A stretch of DNA of 64,000 nucleotides from a bacterium (GTDB lineage Bacteria > Cyanobacteriota > Vampirovibrionia > Obscuribacterales > Obscuribacteraceae), in NCBI GenBank assembly GCA_016124935.1, contig WGMS01000020.1, positions 91,133 to 155,132 on the forward strand, read 5' to 3'. Position numbers and translations under genes: made by a program. Under the pieces are notes generated by a model. It was not told the origin of the DNA. It saw only the letters and a list, made by a program, of their open reading frames with translations, and ran no database searches. Shown piece by piece: positions 34,895-43,438 of the stretch (the first letter of the stretch is position 1; the number at the start of each line of letters is the position of its first letter).

Positions 34895-34967
34895 TGCAAA
34901 ATTCCTTTCTGCAGCATATTCAGCTCTTAATCAGGACACAGGTTCGAAGGTTGTTGTTCCCTGGTTG

Positions 34968-35390
34968 TCAGGGGTTTTTCTCTTTCTTGTTTTTGAAATC
35001 GCTGGCTTTGACCTGGTGGACCCAGCGTGCCCATTTTTGATGCTCATAGCTCTGACTATATTCATCCAGGCTTTTCAAAAGACGATTGCCCGATTCGGAA
35101 GAGCCCCGGAAAACATAATCGGCGCCGACATCTTCTTCTATATTAAAGAGCAGCTCATCGAGTCTCTGGCGGATAATTGCGGTTCTGGGCAGCGCCATGA
35201 CCCAGACATTCTCCTGCTCAATACTGTCATCTTCTTTACAAATAATTATCTCAAGCTGGAGGACCTTCTCCACGTTGGAACCGGTCTTTGTGGACGCCAG
35301 CTTTTCAAGAAGCCATTCGGCAAGCACGTCCCGGGAATGCTGCCTGGGATCGGCTTCATGAAGATATTCGGCGAAGGCTTCTAGGATCAT
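34968..35390 (-). CDS. Hypothetical cytosolic protein
   Basis: The 140-residue product, mostly helical, has a charged C-terminal end (KASDFKNKKEKNP). I see no signal, no membrane helix and no recognisable motif. The ATG at 35390 is preferred to a TTG one codon earlier. It lies 73 bp upstream (minus strand) of the thioredoxin-like gene and may be co-transcribed with it. Confidence 0.5.
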   Translation of the reverse strand: MILEAFAEYLHEADPRQHSRDVLAEWLLEKLASTKTGSNVEKVLQLEIIICKEDDSIEQENVWVMALPRTAIIRQRLDELLFNIEEDVGADYVFRGSSESGNRLLKSLDEYSQSYEHQKWARWVHQVKASDFKNKKEKNP

Positions 35391-35738
35391 CAACGGGCTC
35401 GTAAAAAGGGCTCTTCTGCGAATATATCACGACATCGCCCAAACTTTGCCATTTTTCGGCATTCTGCCTGGCGTCTGGGCGTTCGCTGATGGGTCCTGCT
35501 CAATTCTGCCGAATTGCTTCTTGTAAATAATCAGATTAATCTTAGCCAAGATATCCGTATATGGATACAAAGCGATATAATTAGGTCACTTGAGTTCCGG
35601 CCCGGTAACGGGCGCCTTCGAATTCAAGAGAATTTTAGTCCTTCAGCCCAAGAATCAAACTCATTCGATTTTAGGATCGCAAGAGCAGGTTCCTACAGAG
35701 CCGAAGGCGACATCTGATTCGGAACTAGCATTAAAGAC
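35391..35738. other. Divergent intergenic region upstream of the radical SAM gene
   Basis: This 348-bp region without a gene contains a 6-bp stem CAATTC/GAATTG around TGCC (35501-35516), the inverted repeat TATCC/GGATA around GTATAT (35552-35567) and a -10-like TATAAT at 35576-35581. A plus-strand frame at 35514-35717 is open but has no family likeness and poor codon use. Confidence 0.45.
35552..35581 (+). promoter_or_regulatory. Candidate promoter with operator-like inverted repeat
   Basis: TATAAT (35576-35581) is preceded by the inverted repeat TATCC-GTATAT-GGATA, placed where the -35 region would be. There is no good -35 hexamer, so an activator or repressor could act here. It would serve the radical SAM gene 158 bp downstream. 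Confidence 0.35.
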
Positions 35739-38654
35739 GTGAATACCGCGCATAGCTCGTCAATCAAGAATAGAGAAGTGTTCGAAGCGATTCTCGAGCA
35801 GGTCGAAAAGCCCGGTCAGTACCTGGGCAACGAGTGGGGAGCGATTCGCAAAGATTTTGCCTCCAGTAAATGCCGTCTGGTTCTTGCTTTTCCCGATATT
35901 TACGAACTCGGCATGTCCAATTTCGGATTGAAGATTCTTTACCAGGTGGTCAATAAGATTCCTCAGTTCATGGTGGACAGGACTTACGCACCGGCCAGGG
36001 ATATGGAGGCTATTCTGCGCAAGAATAATCTGCCTCTTTTCGCCTGGGAATCGAGAGAGCCGGTGGCCGATTTTGAACTGGTCGGTTTCTCTTTGCAGTA
36101 CGAACTCACTTATACCAATGTCCTCAACTTGCTGGAGTTGGCGGGACTCTCTCTCTTTTCCATCGATCGAGAAAAAGAAAGGTTATTTCCTCTGGTTTTC
36201 GGAGGCGGGCCTTCTGCAATCAATCCGGAGCCCATGGCGCAATTCCTGGACTTTTTCATGATCGGCGATGGTGAGTCCGCTGTCCCCAGCGCGATGATGG
36301 TTATAGAAGAGGCTAAAGCCAAGCTCGAGAAAGTCGAATTTGATTCCGAGACCCGCATGTATTTGAGACGGCGGCTTTTGTACAAGCTGGCCAGTGAAGT
36401 TCCCGGTATCTATGTGCCTGCCCTTTATGCCATTTCGGAAGGCGAGCCTGTGGCAAGGCCCATAGAAGGAGAGGCGTTGGCGGCCTATGTCGGTGCTGAT
36501 AGAACCGATCTGGATCTGGATCGCCACCTTGCTCTGCGTCCTGAATTGAAGCCGGCACCAGCCAGGGTTTTCCGGCAGGTCTCGCCTTTGAACGAAGACA
36601 ATCAACCGACCCGCTCCCTGGTGCCTTATCTAGCTCTGGTGCACGACCGTGAAGTGCTCGAAGTGAGAAGAGGTTGTGATCGGGGCTGTCGATTCTGCCA
36701 ACCGGGTTATTCGTTTCTGCCTGTGCGCGAGCGCTCCGCTGAAGACATTCTCGAACTTTCCAAAAAGGCGCTTGCTAATAGCGGTCATGAAGAGTATTCA
36801 ATGCTCTCTCTTTGTGTGAGCGATTACACCAGCTTGCAAGAGTCGGTGCGGGCTCTCAATCGTGAACACAGCTCGAGGCGGACTTCTATATCTTTTCCGA
36901 GCCAGCGGGCCGACAGGATGAATCTCGACATAGCCGAAGAGTTGAAGACAGTTCGCAAGTCTGGTATCACACTGGCACCGGAGGCCGGATCCGAGCGACT
37001 GCGCGCCGTAATAAATAAAGGTCTCAATCACGGTCAGATTATCTCTGCCATCGAATCGGCCTATCAGTCGGGCTGGAATTCGGTGAAGCTCTATTTCATG
37101 TGCTGTCTGCCGACAGAGACCGATGAGGATCTGGAAGGCATTATCGAGATTCTCAAAGAAGCCACCGAGAAGTGTCGTCAGATTAGAAAAAACGATCCGG
37201 AGAACCATTCCAGGCAGATAGAGTTCACCTGCACCATCTCTAATTTCGTGCCCAAGCCCTTCACGCCATTTCAGTGGTTCGGTCAGGTCACCAGAGAAGA
37301 GACCCGACGCAAACACAAAGTTTTGAAAGAAGCTCTCAAAAATTCTCATCTGAATAATGTCACCCTCAATGTCACAGAGCCGGAGATAAGCCTCATGGAG
37401 GCTGTTATCTCCAGAGGAGATCGCTCCTGTGGCGATTTGATCTATAAAGCATTTCGCAAAGGCGCCACCTTCGACGCCTGGGATGATCAGTTTCAGCCCC
37501 GGCTGTGGCATGAAGTGGCAGAAGAGCTTGGCACCACCCTCGAAGCAATGGCCTGTGTCGATAGAGAAGTAGGATCGACCCAGCCCTGGGAGGTCGTCCA
37601 TATCGGTCTTCATAACTGGTGGCTGGTCAAAGAGTGGGAAAAGTCTCAATCCGAGAGCGAGACCGGTAACTGTACCGAGAATACCTGCCATGCTTGCGGG
37701 GTTTGTACCGAGCTGGATACCAACCACGAACTGGCCGACCCCAGCAAAGAAGTGATGAAAAAGAATCCTTTCGTCAAAGAGTTGGCCGCTCACAAAGATG
37801 AAGATTCCCATCCCTCGCTGTTTTTCACTAAGCCTGCTGAGACTCCGCCGGTGGATACCGTGCAGCGACTGAGGCTCGAATTCACCAAATCCGGTGACCT
37901 GCGATTTATAGGTCATCTCGATCTTCAGACGCTTCTTGTAAGAGCTTTACGAAGGGCTGGTGTCACCATGGCTTATAGTCAGGGTTTCAATCCTTCTCCC
38001 AAGCTGTCCATCGCCATGCCGCTCTCTCTATTTATGGAAAGCCGGGCGGAAGTGGCGGAACTGGAGCTGGCTGAGGCTCTGCCCGTGTCCGAGTTCCTTG
38101 CGCGCTTGAACAACCAGCTACCGCCCGAGGTGCAGGTGCTGAGAGTGTTGGAACTGGCGGAGAAACCCGTTCAATCTTTGTCTAGCGCTATTGGAACGGC
38201 TCTATACGAAGCGCGGTTTGCCGGTCTCCAAGAAGCAGAAGAAACAAAAGAAGCTTTACTCGCAGCGATCTCTTCCTCGATAGAAGAGATCAATAGATCC
38301 GACGAAATTCTCGTCGAGACCAGGAAGAAAATCAAAAAAGGAAGAAAAAGAAGAAAGTCCGGTAACGGCAACGGTTCAGACAAGCCGGCGATGAAGAATA
38401 TTCGACCCGGAATAGTCGAACTCTGCTTGCGGGACTCAGACGAAATTGTTTTAGAGATGGAGCTTTCTTGCAATTCAGAATTGCATGTTAAGCCCCAGGA
38501 AGTTTTGGATTGTATAAGTCCGAAAGGTAAATGGAGGATTTGTAGAACTGGGCTCAAGAGCCTCAGAGGAATCGATTTGATCAATCACGATTTAAAGGGG
38601 ATTTCGGCAACGGATTCACCCGAATCGGAAAAAGAGCTTTCAAAAGTAAATTAA
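35739..38654 (+). CDS. B12-binding-type radical SAM protein fused to DUF2344 (TIGR03960/TIGR03936)
   Basis: The 971-residue protein has an N-terminal B12-binding-like region (LAFPDIYELGMSNFGLKILY) and a radical SAM core with the cluster motif CDRGCRFC near residue 313. A Cys-rich insert (CTENTCHACGVC) lies around residue 650, and a C-terminal DUF2344 domain from about residue 705 (LRLEFTKSGDLRFIGHLDLQ, SQGFNPSPKLSIAMPLSL). This two-domain fusion is widely encoded next to RNase E/G, as here (12 bp gap). Its substrate is still not firmly known; RNA or ribosome modification is suspected from the neighbour. The GTG start was chosen as the first plausible codon. Confidence 0.9.
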   Translation: MNTAHSSSIKNREVFEAILEQVEKPGQYLGNEWGAIRKDFASSKCRLVLAFPDIYELGMSNFGLKILYQVVNKIPQFMVDRTYAPARDMEAILRKNNLPLFAWESREPVADFELVGFSLQYELTYTNVLNLLELAGLSLFSIDREKERLFPLVFGGGPSAINPEPMAQFLDFFMIGDGESAVPSAMMVIEEAKAKLEKVEFDSETRMYLRRRLLYKLASEVPGIYVPALYAISEGEPVARPIEGEALAAYVGADRTDLDLDRHLALRPELKPAPARVFRQVSPLNEDNQPTRSLVPYLALVHDREVLEVRRGCDRGCRFCQPGYSFLPVRERSAEDILELSKKALANSGHEEYSMLSLCVSDYTSLQESVRALNREHSSRRTSISFPSQRADRMNLDIAEELKTVRKSGITLAPEAGSERLRAVINKGLNHGQIISAIESAYQSGWNSVKLYFMCCLPTETDEDLEGIIEILKEATEKCRQIRKNDPENHSRQIEFTCTISNFVPKPFTPFQWFGQVTREETRRKHKVLKEALKNSHLNNVTLNVTEPEISLMEAVISRGDRSCGDLIYKAFRKGATFDAWDDQFQPRLWHEVAEELGTTLEAMACVDREVGSTQPWEVVHIGLHNWWLVKEWEKSQSESETGNCTENTCHACGVCTELDTNHELADPSKEVMKKNPFVKELAAHKDEDSHPSLFFTKPAETPPVDTVQRLRLEFTKSGDLRFIGHLDLQTLLVRALRRAGVTMAYSQGFNPSPKLSIAMPLSLFMESRAEVAELELAEALPVSEFLARLNNQLPPEVQVLRVLELAEKPVQSLSSAIGTALYEARFAGLQEAEETKEALLAAISSSIEEINRSDEILVETRKKIKKGRKRRKSGNGNGSDKPAMKNIRPGIVELCLRDSDEIVLEMELSCNSELHVKPQEVLDCISPKGKWRICRTGLKSLRGIDLINHDLKGISATDSPESEKELSKVN

Positions 38655-38666
38655 GTAGAGGAACCT

Positions 38667-40892
38667 ATGAGAAAGTCATTAGTTATATCCGAGCAGGACA
38701 GCATCGCTGCTTTGTTGGAGAACGATAGGGTAGCGGAGTTCTTCGTTAACCGGGGAGAACTGCTACTGGGAGATATCTATACATGTAGTGTCGAGAACAT
38801 CTTGCCAGGAATCGATGCAGCCTTCGTCAACCTGGGCAAAGACAAGATGGGCTTCCTTCATGCCAATGATGTGCCCGGTCAGGGACCACTCAAAGAGAGG
38901 CTGGTACCCAAGCAGAAATTGCTGGTGCAGATAACCAAGGAGCCCACCGGACATAAAGGTCCCCGTGTATCCACCGCCATCAGTTTGCCGGGGCGTTTCC
39001 TGGTTCTGGTGCCGGAAGAAAGAGGCGTCTCTATTTCGCGTCGAATCAGTGAATCCAGAGAGAGAGCCAGGCTCAAGTCTGTGGTCAATCTGATGAAGCC
39101 TCCCGGTATCGGACTGATAATCAGAACAGAAGCGAAAGGGCAGGGTGAAGACGAGCTCTATGAAGATTTCGAGCAGCTCTGGGATACCTGGCAGACCATC
39201 GTCTCTGAAGCGGAGGAGTCTATCGGACCGACCCTTATATACAGGGATCAGGATCTTCTTTATAGAACCATCCGTGATGCCTACTCCCATGAAGTCACCG
39301 ATATCATCGTGGACAGCTCTGATGGCCAGAAGCGTGCCCAGGACTTTCTCAAAGGCTGGGCAAGCAAGAACACCAAAGTCTCTTTCCATACCGGCGAAGA
39401 CTCCCTTCTGGTCGAAAAATCCATCGTTCGCGAGATTGAGGCTGCTTTGACCGATAGAGCGGAACTTCCTTCCGGTGGACACTTGAATATCCAGCCTACC
39501 GAAGCTCTTACCGTAATCGACGTGAACTCCGGTAGATTCACCAGTTCGAGAACCCAGGCAGAGACCGTTCGTCGCACCAACCTGGAAGCGGCGCAGGAGA
39601 TTCCTCGCCAGCTTCGCTTGAGAAACATAGGCGGCATGGTCATAGTCGACTTCATCGACATGGAGAGCCGCCGAGACCAGCAGCAGGTTCTGGAAGTTTT
39701 TCAGAGAGTGCTTGAAGAGGATCGGGCCAAGCCCCAGGTAGGTCAGCTATCCGATCTAGGACTGGTGGAATTGACCAGACGCCGTCAGGGTCAGAGCCTG
39801 AGAGAGCTTTTCACCACCCAGTGTTCGCACTGTGTCGGTCAGGGTATTTTGCCCGATCTGGTGATTGGACCTTCTGAAAACCGCACTGCCATTGTGATCA
39901 AGCAGGATGAAGACGAGCCCGCCGCCCGTCCCGCCAAGATGAAAGCTTTAAAGAGCGCTTCGGCAACCAGCTCCGGCAGAGTGATCTCGACTTTGAAAGA
40001 AGCCCCCAGGGATGATCAGGAAGAGTTCCCCGAAGATCTTCTTGATCAGGTCCCTCAAGATTTGCTCGAGCCGGAAAAGCGCTCCGGCGACAGAAGATTC
40101 AAGCGACTCGATCTCACCGAAGACGAAGAGGACGATGACGAAGAGATAACCCTGAAGGTCGAAGGTGCTCAAATTGAAGCCGGTTCGGCACTTTATGAAG
40201 AGAGTATCTCTGAGACCGAAGTTTCCGATGCCGAAGCCGACGAGCTGGCTCGCAATATCTCTGCCGTTGAAGAGGTTTATAACGAGCTTTCACGCTCCGG
40301 AAGCGAGGCAGAGATAGAAGCCGTCGTGGTGGAAGAGCCTGCTTCCGAAGAGGAAGAGGAAGTTTCCGGTATGACTGCCGAGGAAGCGAAAGAGGCTTAC
40401 CTGGAAGACATCGCCACCGCCAGTCCCCACGAAGCCATTGAAGGACCCGTGACCGGCGTCTTCACGCTCAAGGTCAGAGAAGAGGATTCTCACCCCAGTC
40501 CAGCTCCTGCAACCGGTTTCACATTCGGTGGTTCTTTTGCGGTCGAGGCTCCGGAAGCCCCGGTGGAAGCGGCTGAAGACAAAGAGCTCGAGTCGAGTGC
40601 CACCACTTCTTTTCTTCTAAAAGAGGAAAGAGAGGTGGAGTTAGATTCGGTGCCCACCGTGGAAGCCAGTCAGGATGAAGAGAGCGATGCTGAGCCCGAA
40701 AATGACAGCATGAGTTTTCTAGAAGGTTTCAAGAAAACCGATTCCGATAGCGCCGAATCTTATGATCAGCTCAAGCTGGCCACCTTCGTCGGCGAAAGCT
40801 ACGGCGGCTCTTCCGAGCCGTCCGGATCCGGCAGCGAGTCCGGTTCTGGAGCCGGCACCGCGGGACAGGATTCCGGTCGCGACAACGAGTGA
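38667..40892 (+). CDS. Ribonuclease E/G
   Basis: The 741-residue protein has an S1 domain (about 35-115) and the RNase E/G catalytic core. Metal-binding aspartates are Asp285 (VIDVNSGRF) and Asp328 (VDFIDM). The zinc-link pair C386-x2-C389 (CSHC) allows dimers or tetramers. Family landmarks RRTNLEAAQEIPRQLRLRNIGG and LVELTRRRQGQSL are present. From about residue 410 on it is a long acidic, Ser/Glu-rich tail of about 330 residues with low complexity, where partner-binding sites of RNase E lie in other bacteria. AGAGGAA lies before ATG 38667. It is followed by a very strong terminator. Confidence 0.93.
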   Translation: MRKSLVISEQDSIAALLENDRVAEFFVNRGELLLGDIYTCSVENILPGIDAAFVNLGKDKMGFLHANDVPGQGPLKERLVPKQKLLVQITKEPTGHKGPRVSTAISLPGRFLVLVPEERGVSISRRISESRERARLKSVVNLMKPPGIGLIIRTEAKGQGEDELYEDFEQLWDTWQTIVSEAEESIGPTLIYRDQDLLYRTIRDAYSHEVTDIIVDSSDGQKRAQDFLKGWASKNTKVSFHTGEDSLLVEKSIVREIEAALTDRAELPSGGHLNIQPTEALTVIDVNSGRFTSSRTQAETVRRTNLEAAQEIPRQLRLRNIGGMVIVDFIDMESRRDQQQVLEVFQRVLEEDRAKPQVGQLSDLGLVELTRRRQGQSLRELFTTQCSHCVGQGILPDLVIGPSENRTAIVIKQDEDEPAARPAKMKALKSASATSSGRVISTLKEAPRDDQEEFPEDLLDQVPQDLLEPEKRSGDRRFKRLDLTEDEEDDDEEITLKVEGAQIEAGSALYEESISETEVSDAEADELARNISAVEEVYNELSRSGSEAEIEAVVVEEPASEEEEEVSGMTAEEAKEAYLEDIATASPHEAIEGPVTGVFTLKVREEDSHPSPAPATGFTFGGSFAVEAPEAPVEAAEDKELESSATTSFLLKEEREVELDSVPTVEASQDEESDAEPENDSMSFLEGFKKTDSDSAESYDQLKLATFVGESYGGSSEPSGSGSESGSGAGTAGQDSGRDNE

Positions 40893-40911
40893 TCTAAGTA
40901 ATCCGACCATA

Positions 40912-40965
40912 AAAATAAAGAAGAGCCTTGAATGACTATATAGATTCAAGGCTCTTCTTTATTTT
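40912..40965. terminator. Strong bidirectional intrinsic terminator
   Basis: Two perfect 22-bp arms (40912-40933 and 40944-40965) surround a 10-base loop, with A-run at the left and T-run at the right. It separates the RNase E/G gene from the convergent gene at 40966. Confidence 0.95.
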
Positions 40966-42219
40966 CTAAAATTCCTGTTTGTTATTTTTGCGAGCCATAC
41001 TCAAACTGAATCCGAAACGCACCGCACTTGATGTCATCTGCGGAGGCAGTATGCTGACTCCCAGAGTCGCTTCAGGGTCGTTTTGCAGAATCTGTTCTAT
41101 GTAAGTGCGGTCCGGATGGAAGACCTGATCTTCTACATAGAAAGAGCCGCGGAACTCGCCTTTGAAAATATAGCCCAGACACATTCCACGGCCGCCGGAC
41201 ATTGAAATGGCCAGGGTGGCAGTACCTTTCTCTTTTTCGAACCAGTCGCAGATATAGCGCATATAGTCCAGGGCGCTGTAGTTGTCTTCCCGTTTTACCG
41301 GATAGCCGAGGAATAACGCGGACATGGCAAGCGTTATGTCTTCTGGTAGATCGTAAAGGGTCACTAAGGTGTCGGGGGACTCGAGGTCGTTGAGCATCAA
41401 ATTCAGTGATTGTTCGGTGGGCTTGGTATCCGGGTCGGCTCTGCACCCGTAGATACAGCCTACGGCCCTGCCGCGATAAAGAAGCATGGCGGCTCTCGAT
41501 AGTCGGCTCTCGCAGGTGGCTTTTACACAGCCTGTCCGCATACCGCCTTCGAGGTCGGTTATCAGCCATTCAATGTCATAGTCGCCGATTCGCAAGGATT
41601 TGAGGCTGTCCTGATCTACCGGGGGCATGATCAGGTCGATGGCGCGGCGCAATTGATAGGTCTTGGGCGGAACACTATTGGCGTAGACTTTGAAAGCTTG
41701 TTCTTCCGGGCTCGGCTGCTGACCGGTCTGGTATTGGTCCTGCTGATATGGATTTTGCTCTAATTCAGGTCCAGATCCTGAGCCAGGCTCGGGTTGATAC
41801 TGTTCTTGCTGGTATTGGGACTGCTGGGCTTCTTTCGTGTAGTTGCCGGTGGGACTGAGGGCGGTATTGGGGTCGGCTGCCATCTGGCTTGATAGGGACT
41901 GGTGTTTGCCGGTGGAGTAGACTCCGTCGGGATCTTCAAGCTGTTCCAACCAGTTGACGGTCTGGGTTTTGGGCTTGGCTCCGCTGGAGCCTGCGGTGAA
42001 GCGCTCCGAAAGCAGCATTCTGTTTTTATCGACACAGACGAACTGGGCCAACACTTCTTTGCCTGGAACGTGGGTCTGTTCTGAGGGAAGAAATCCCGGC
42101 AGATTGTCCTTGGGGATAACCACAGCATAGCCGCCCGGTTCGGACTTGACTATTCTGCAAATTACATTTTGCCCAGGTTTGTAACCCTGAATTTTCCAGG
42201 GATTAAGTTTGCTGGCCAT
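40966..42219 (-). CDS. S1/OB-like domain protein of unknown function
   Basis: The 417-residue protein's residues 5-75 read YKPGQNVICRIVKSEPGGYAV and then GFLPSEQ, an S1-type OB fold that likely binds RNA or nucleic acid. A Gln/Pro/Tyr-rich linker follows (about 110-180), then a C-terminal region (about 190-410) with a hydrophobic, Gly-rich core (TATLAISMSGGRGMCLGYI). That C-terminal part is not recognised; it recalls regulator-of-chemotaxis-like or roadblock-type sensor folds, without proof. It is convergent with RNase E/G at the 40912 terminator and co-directional with the Fur group. Confidence 0.6.
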   Translation of the reverse strand: MASKLNPWKIQGYKPGQNVICRIVKSEPGGYAVVIPKDNLPGFLPSEQTHVPGKEVLAQFVCVDKNRMLLSERFTAGSSGAKPKTQTVNWLEQLEDPDGVYSTGKHQSLSSQMAADPNTALSPTGNYTKEAQQSQYQQEQYQPEPGSGSGPELEQNPYQQDQYQTGQQPSPEEQAFKVYANSVPPKTYQLRRAIDLIMPPVDQDSLKSLRIGDYDIEWLITDLEGGMRTGCVKATCESRLSRAAMLLYRGRAVGCIYGCRADPDTKPTEQSLNLMLNDLESPDTLVTLYDLPEDITLAMSALFLGYPVKREDNYSALDYMRYICDWFEKEKGTATLAISMSGGRGMCLGYIFKGEFRGSFYVEDQVFHPDRTYIEQILQNDPEATLGVSILPPQMTSSAVRFGFSLSMARKNNKQEF

Positions 42220-42320
42220 CGCCTAATCCCTAAGAGTGTTGTCAGAAAAACGGCAGAGAGTTCTGATAATAAGAGCTTCCATGTTATAACCCAATGATTC
42301 CATAAGGTCTATACCCCTTA

Positions 42321-42695
42321 TCATACTTGAAACAGACCTCTTTTCAGTAGTCTCCAGGCCCGCCTCAAGAGAGATTTCTCTGAATCCTCGACGGGATCTT
42401 CAGACCCGTGATCATTCTTTTCCACATTTGAGCTCGAAATCTCACAAGTTTTCTCTTGACTATTATTAGTTATATCTATACTAACTATCTCTTCCAGGCA
42501 GGGTGAGGGATTCGCCTGCTGTAATTTCCCGCAGGACAGACAACTGGTGGAACAGGCCGAATCCAGCTCCATCAGCGTATTGCAGCGCGGGCAACGAAGC
42601 ACGCCTCCGCCTTTCTTTTGAAGCGCTTCTTCACTTAAAGACAGCTTGCAATTTGTGCAAGTCACCCTGTCTTTCAGTGGAATGTTATCCGACAT
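42321..42695 (-). CDS. Zinc-ribbon protein
   Basis: The 124-residue protein has three C-x2-C pairs (CTNC at 13-16, CPRC at 35-38, CLSC at 53-56) in the first 60 residues. The pattern CTNC...CPRCNTLMELD is that of a zinc ribbon as in transcription-factor-like or ribosomal proteins. The rest is acidic, ending in a basic amphipathic tail (RRAWRLLKRGLFQV). It begins 4 bp after feoA, so it belongs to the uvrA-fur-feoA transcript. Confidence 0.65.
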   Translation of the reverse strand: MSDNIPLKDRVTCTNCKLSLSEEALQKKGGGVLRCPRCNTLMELDSACSTSCLSCGKLQQANPSPCLEEIVSIDITNNSQEKTCEISSSNVEKNDHGSEDPVEDSEKSLLRRAWRLLKRGLFQV

Positions 42696-42699
42696 AGCC

Positions 42700-42936
42700 T
42701 CAGTCCTTCTTCGGAGGCTCTGCCGGCTCCACTATCACGCTTTTGGCCAGCTCGCGCCCGATAGCCATTTCGGTATGTTTCTTGCTGATAATCACAGGAC
42801 CGTTCTTGATGTTTTTCTGGACCTCTATGTAAGAGCCTTCGACAATGCCCCAGCGCAGACCCTGGGTCAAGATTCTCTCGTCGGTCATACGAACGACTAC
42901 GAATACTCCACCATCTCTAGCATCGGCTAAGGTCAT
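42700..42936 (-). CDS. feoA: FeoA-domain protein
   Basis: The 78-residue SH3-like FeoA fold runs MTLADARDGGVFVVVRMTDE, ILTQGLRWGIVEGSYIEVQK, PVIISKKHTEMAIGRELAKSV, matching the family's strand order. FeoA supports the ferrous iron channel FeoB; free-standing FeoA-like domains also occur with metal regulators such as DtxR. No feoB lies here. The start ATG 42936 overlaps the stop codon of fur (ATGA), so it is translated with fur; longer starts run into the fur frame. Confidence 0.82.
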   Translation of the reverse strand: MTLADARDGGVFVVVRMTDERILTQGLRWGIVEGSYIEVQKNIKNGPVIISKKHTEMAIGRELAKSVIVEPAEPPKKD

Positions 42937-43397
42937 CTCTGGCACTCCGGGCACTGTCCGAATATCTTGAACTGGGCATCCACCACTTCGAAGTCGTATT
43001 TTGCACCAATCTTCTGCCCGGCGTCCTCCAGGAAATGGTCTTCGAACTCCAGGGTTTTGTTGCAGTTCGTGCAGATAATGTGCTGATGGGGCAGGTCATC
43101 CTGTTTGAGCTCATAGTGTTTATGCCCTTCGGCAAAGTCCAACTCTCGCAACAGACCCAGCGAAGAGAGCAGTTTAAGGGTTCTGTAAGCAGTGGCCAGG
43201 CTGACGTTCATCCCTTCGTCTATGAGCTTGCCGTGTAGATCTTCGGCGGAGAGGTGATGTCCGTGGGGTAGATCGATAAAAATCTTCAGTATCTTCTCGC
43301 GCTGGGCGGTGATTCGATGACCACGTTTCCGGAGGCTCTCGATCACCGGATTGAGCTCTGGCTCTTCTGTCAGGTTTTCCACTTCTTTTCTCGTCAT
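42933..43397 (-). CDS. fur: Fur-family metal-dependent repressor
   Basis: The 154-residue protein has an N-terminal winged helix (about 20-95: RGHRITAQREKILKIF, SLATAYRTLKLLSSLGLL). A metal-sensing domain follows with HGHHLSAEDLHG, LPHQHIICTNCNKTLEFED and the second C-x2-C CPEC at the C terminus, so both structural zinc pairs are present. Family members sense iron, zinc, manganese or peroxide; the specific metal is not settled by sequence. The operon with feoA points to iron. It lies 41 bp after uvrA and overlaps feoA by 4 bp. Confidence 0.92.
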   Translation of the reverse strand: MTRKEVENLTEEPELNPVIESLRKRGHRITAQREKILKIFIDLPHGHHLSAEDLHGKLIDEGMNVSLATAYRTLKLLSSLGLLRELDFAEGHKHYELKQDDLPHQHIICTNCNKTLEFEDHFLEDAGQKIGAKYDFEVVDAQFKIFGQCPECQR

Positions 43398-43438
43398 ATC
43401 CTCTTATGATAACCTCTTTCGAAGCTTTTAATAGGAAT

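Noticed and set aside
35514..35717. 67-codon plus-strand frame upstream of the radical SAM gene
   Set aside because: It covers the promoter-like TATAAT and the inverted repeat and has no ribosome site or family likeness.
36798..37916. 372-codon minus-strand frame inside the radical SAM gene
   Set aside because: It is a shadow of the conserved plus-strand gene.
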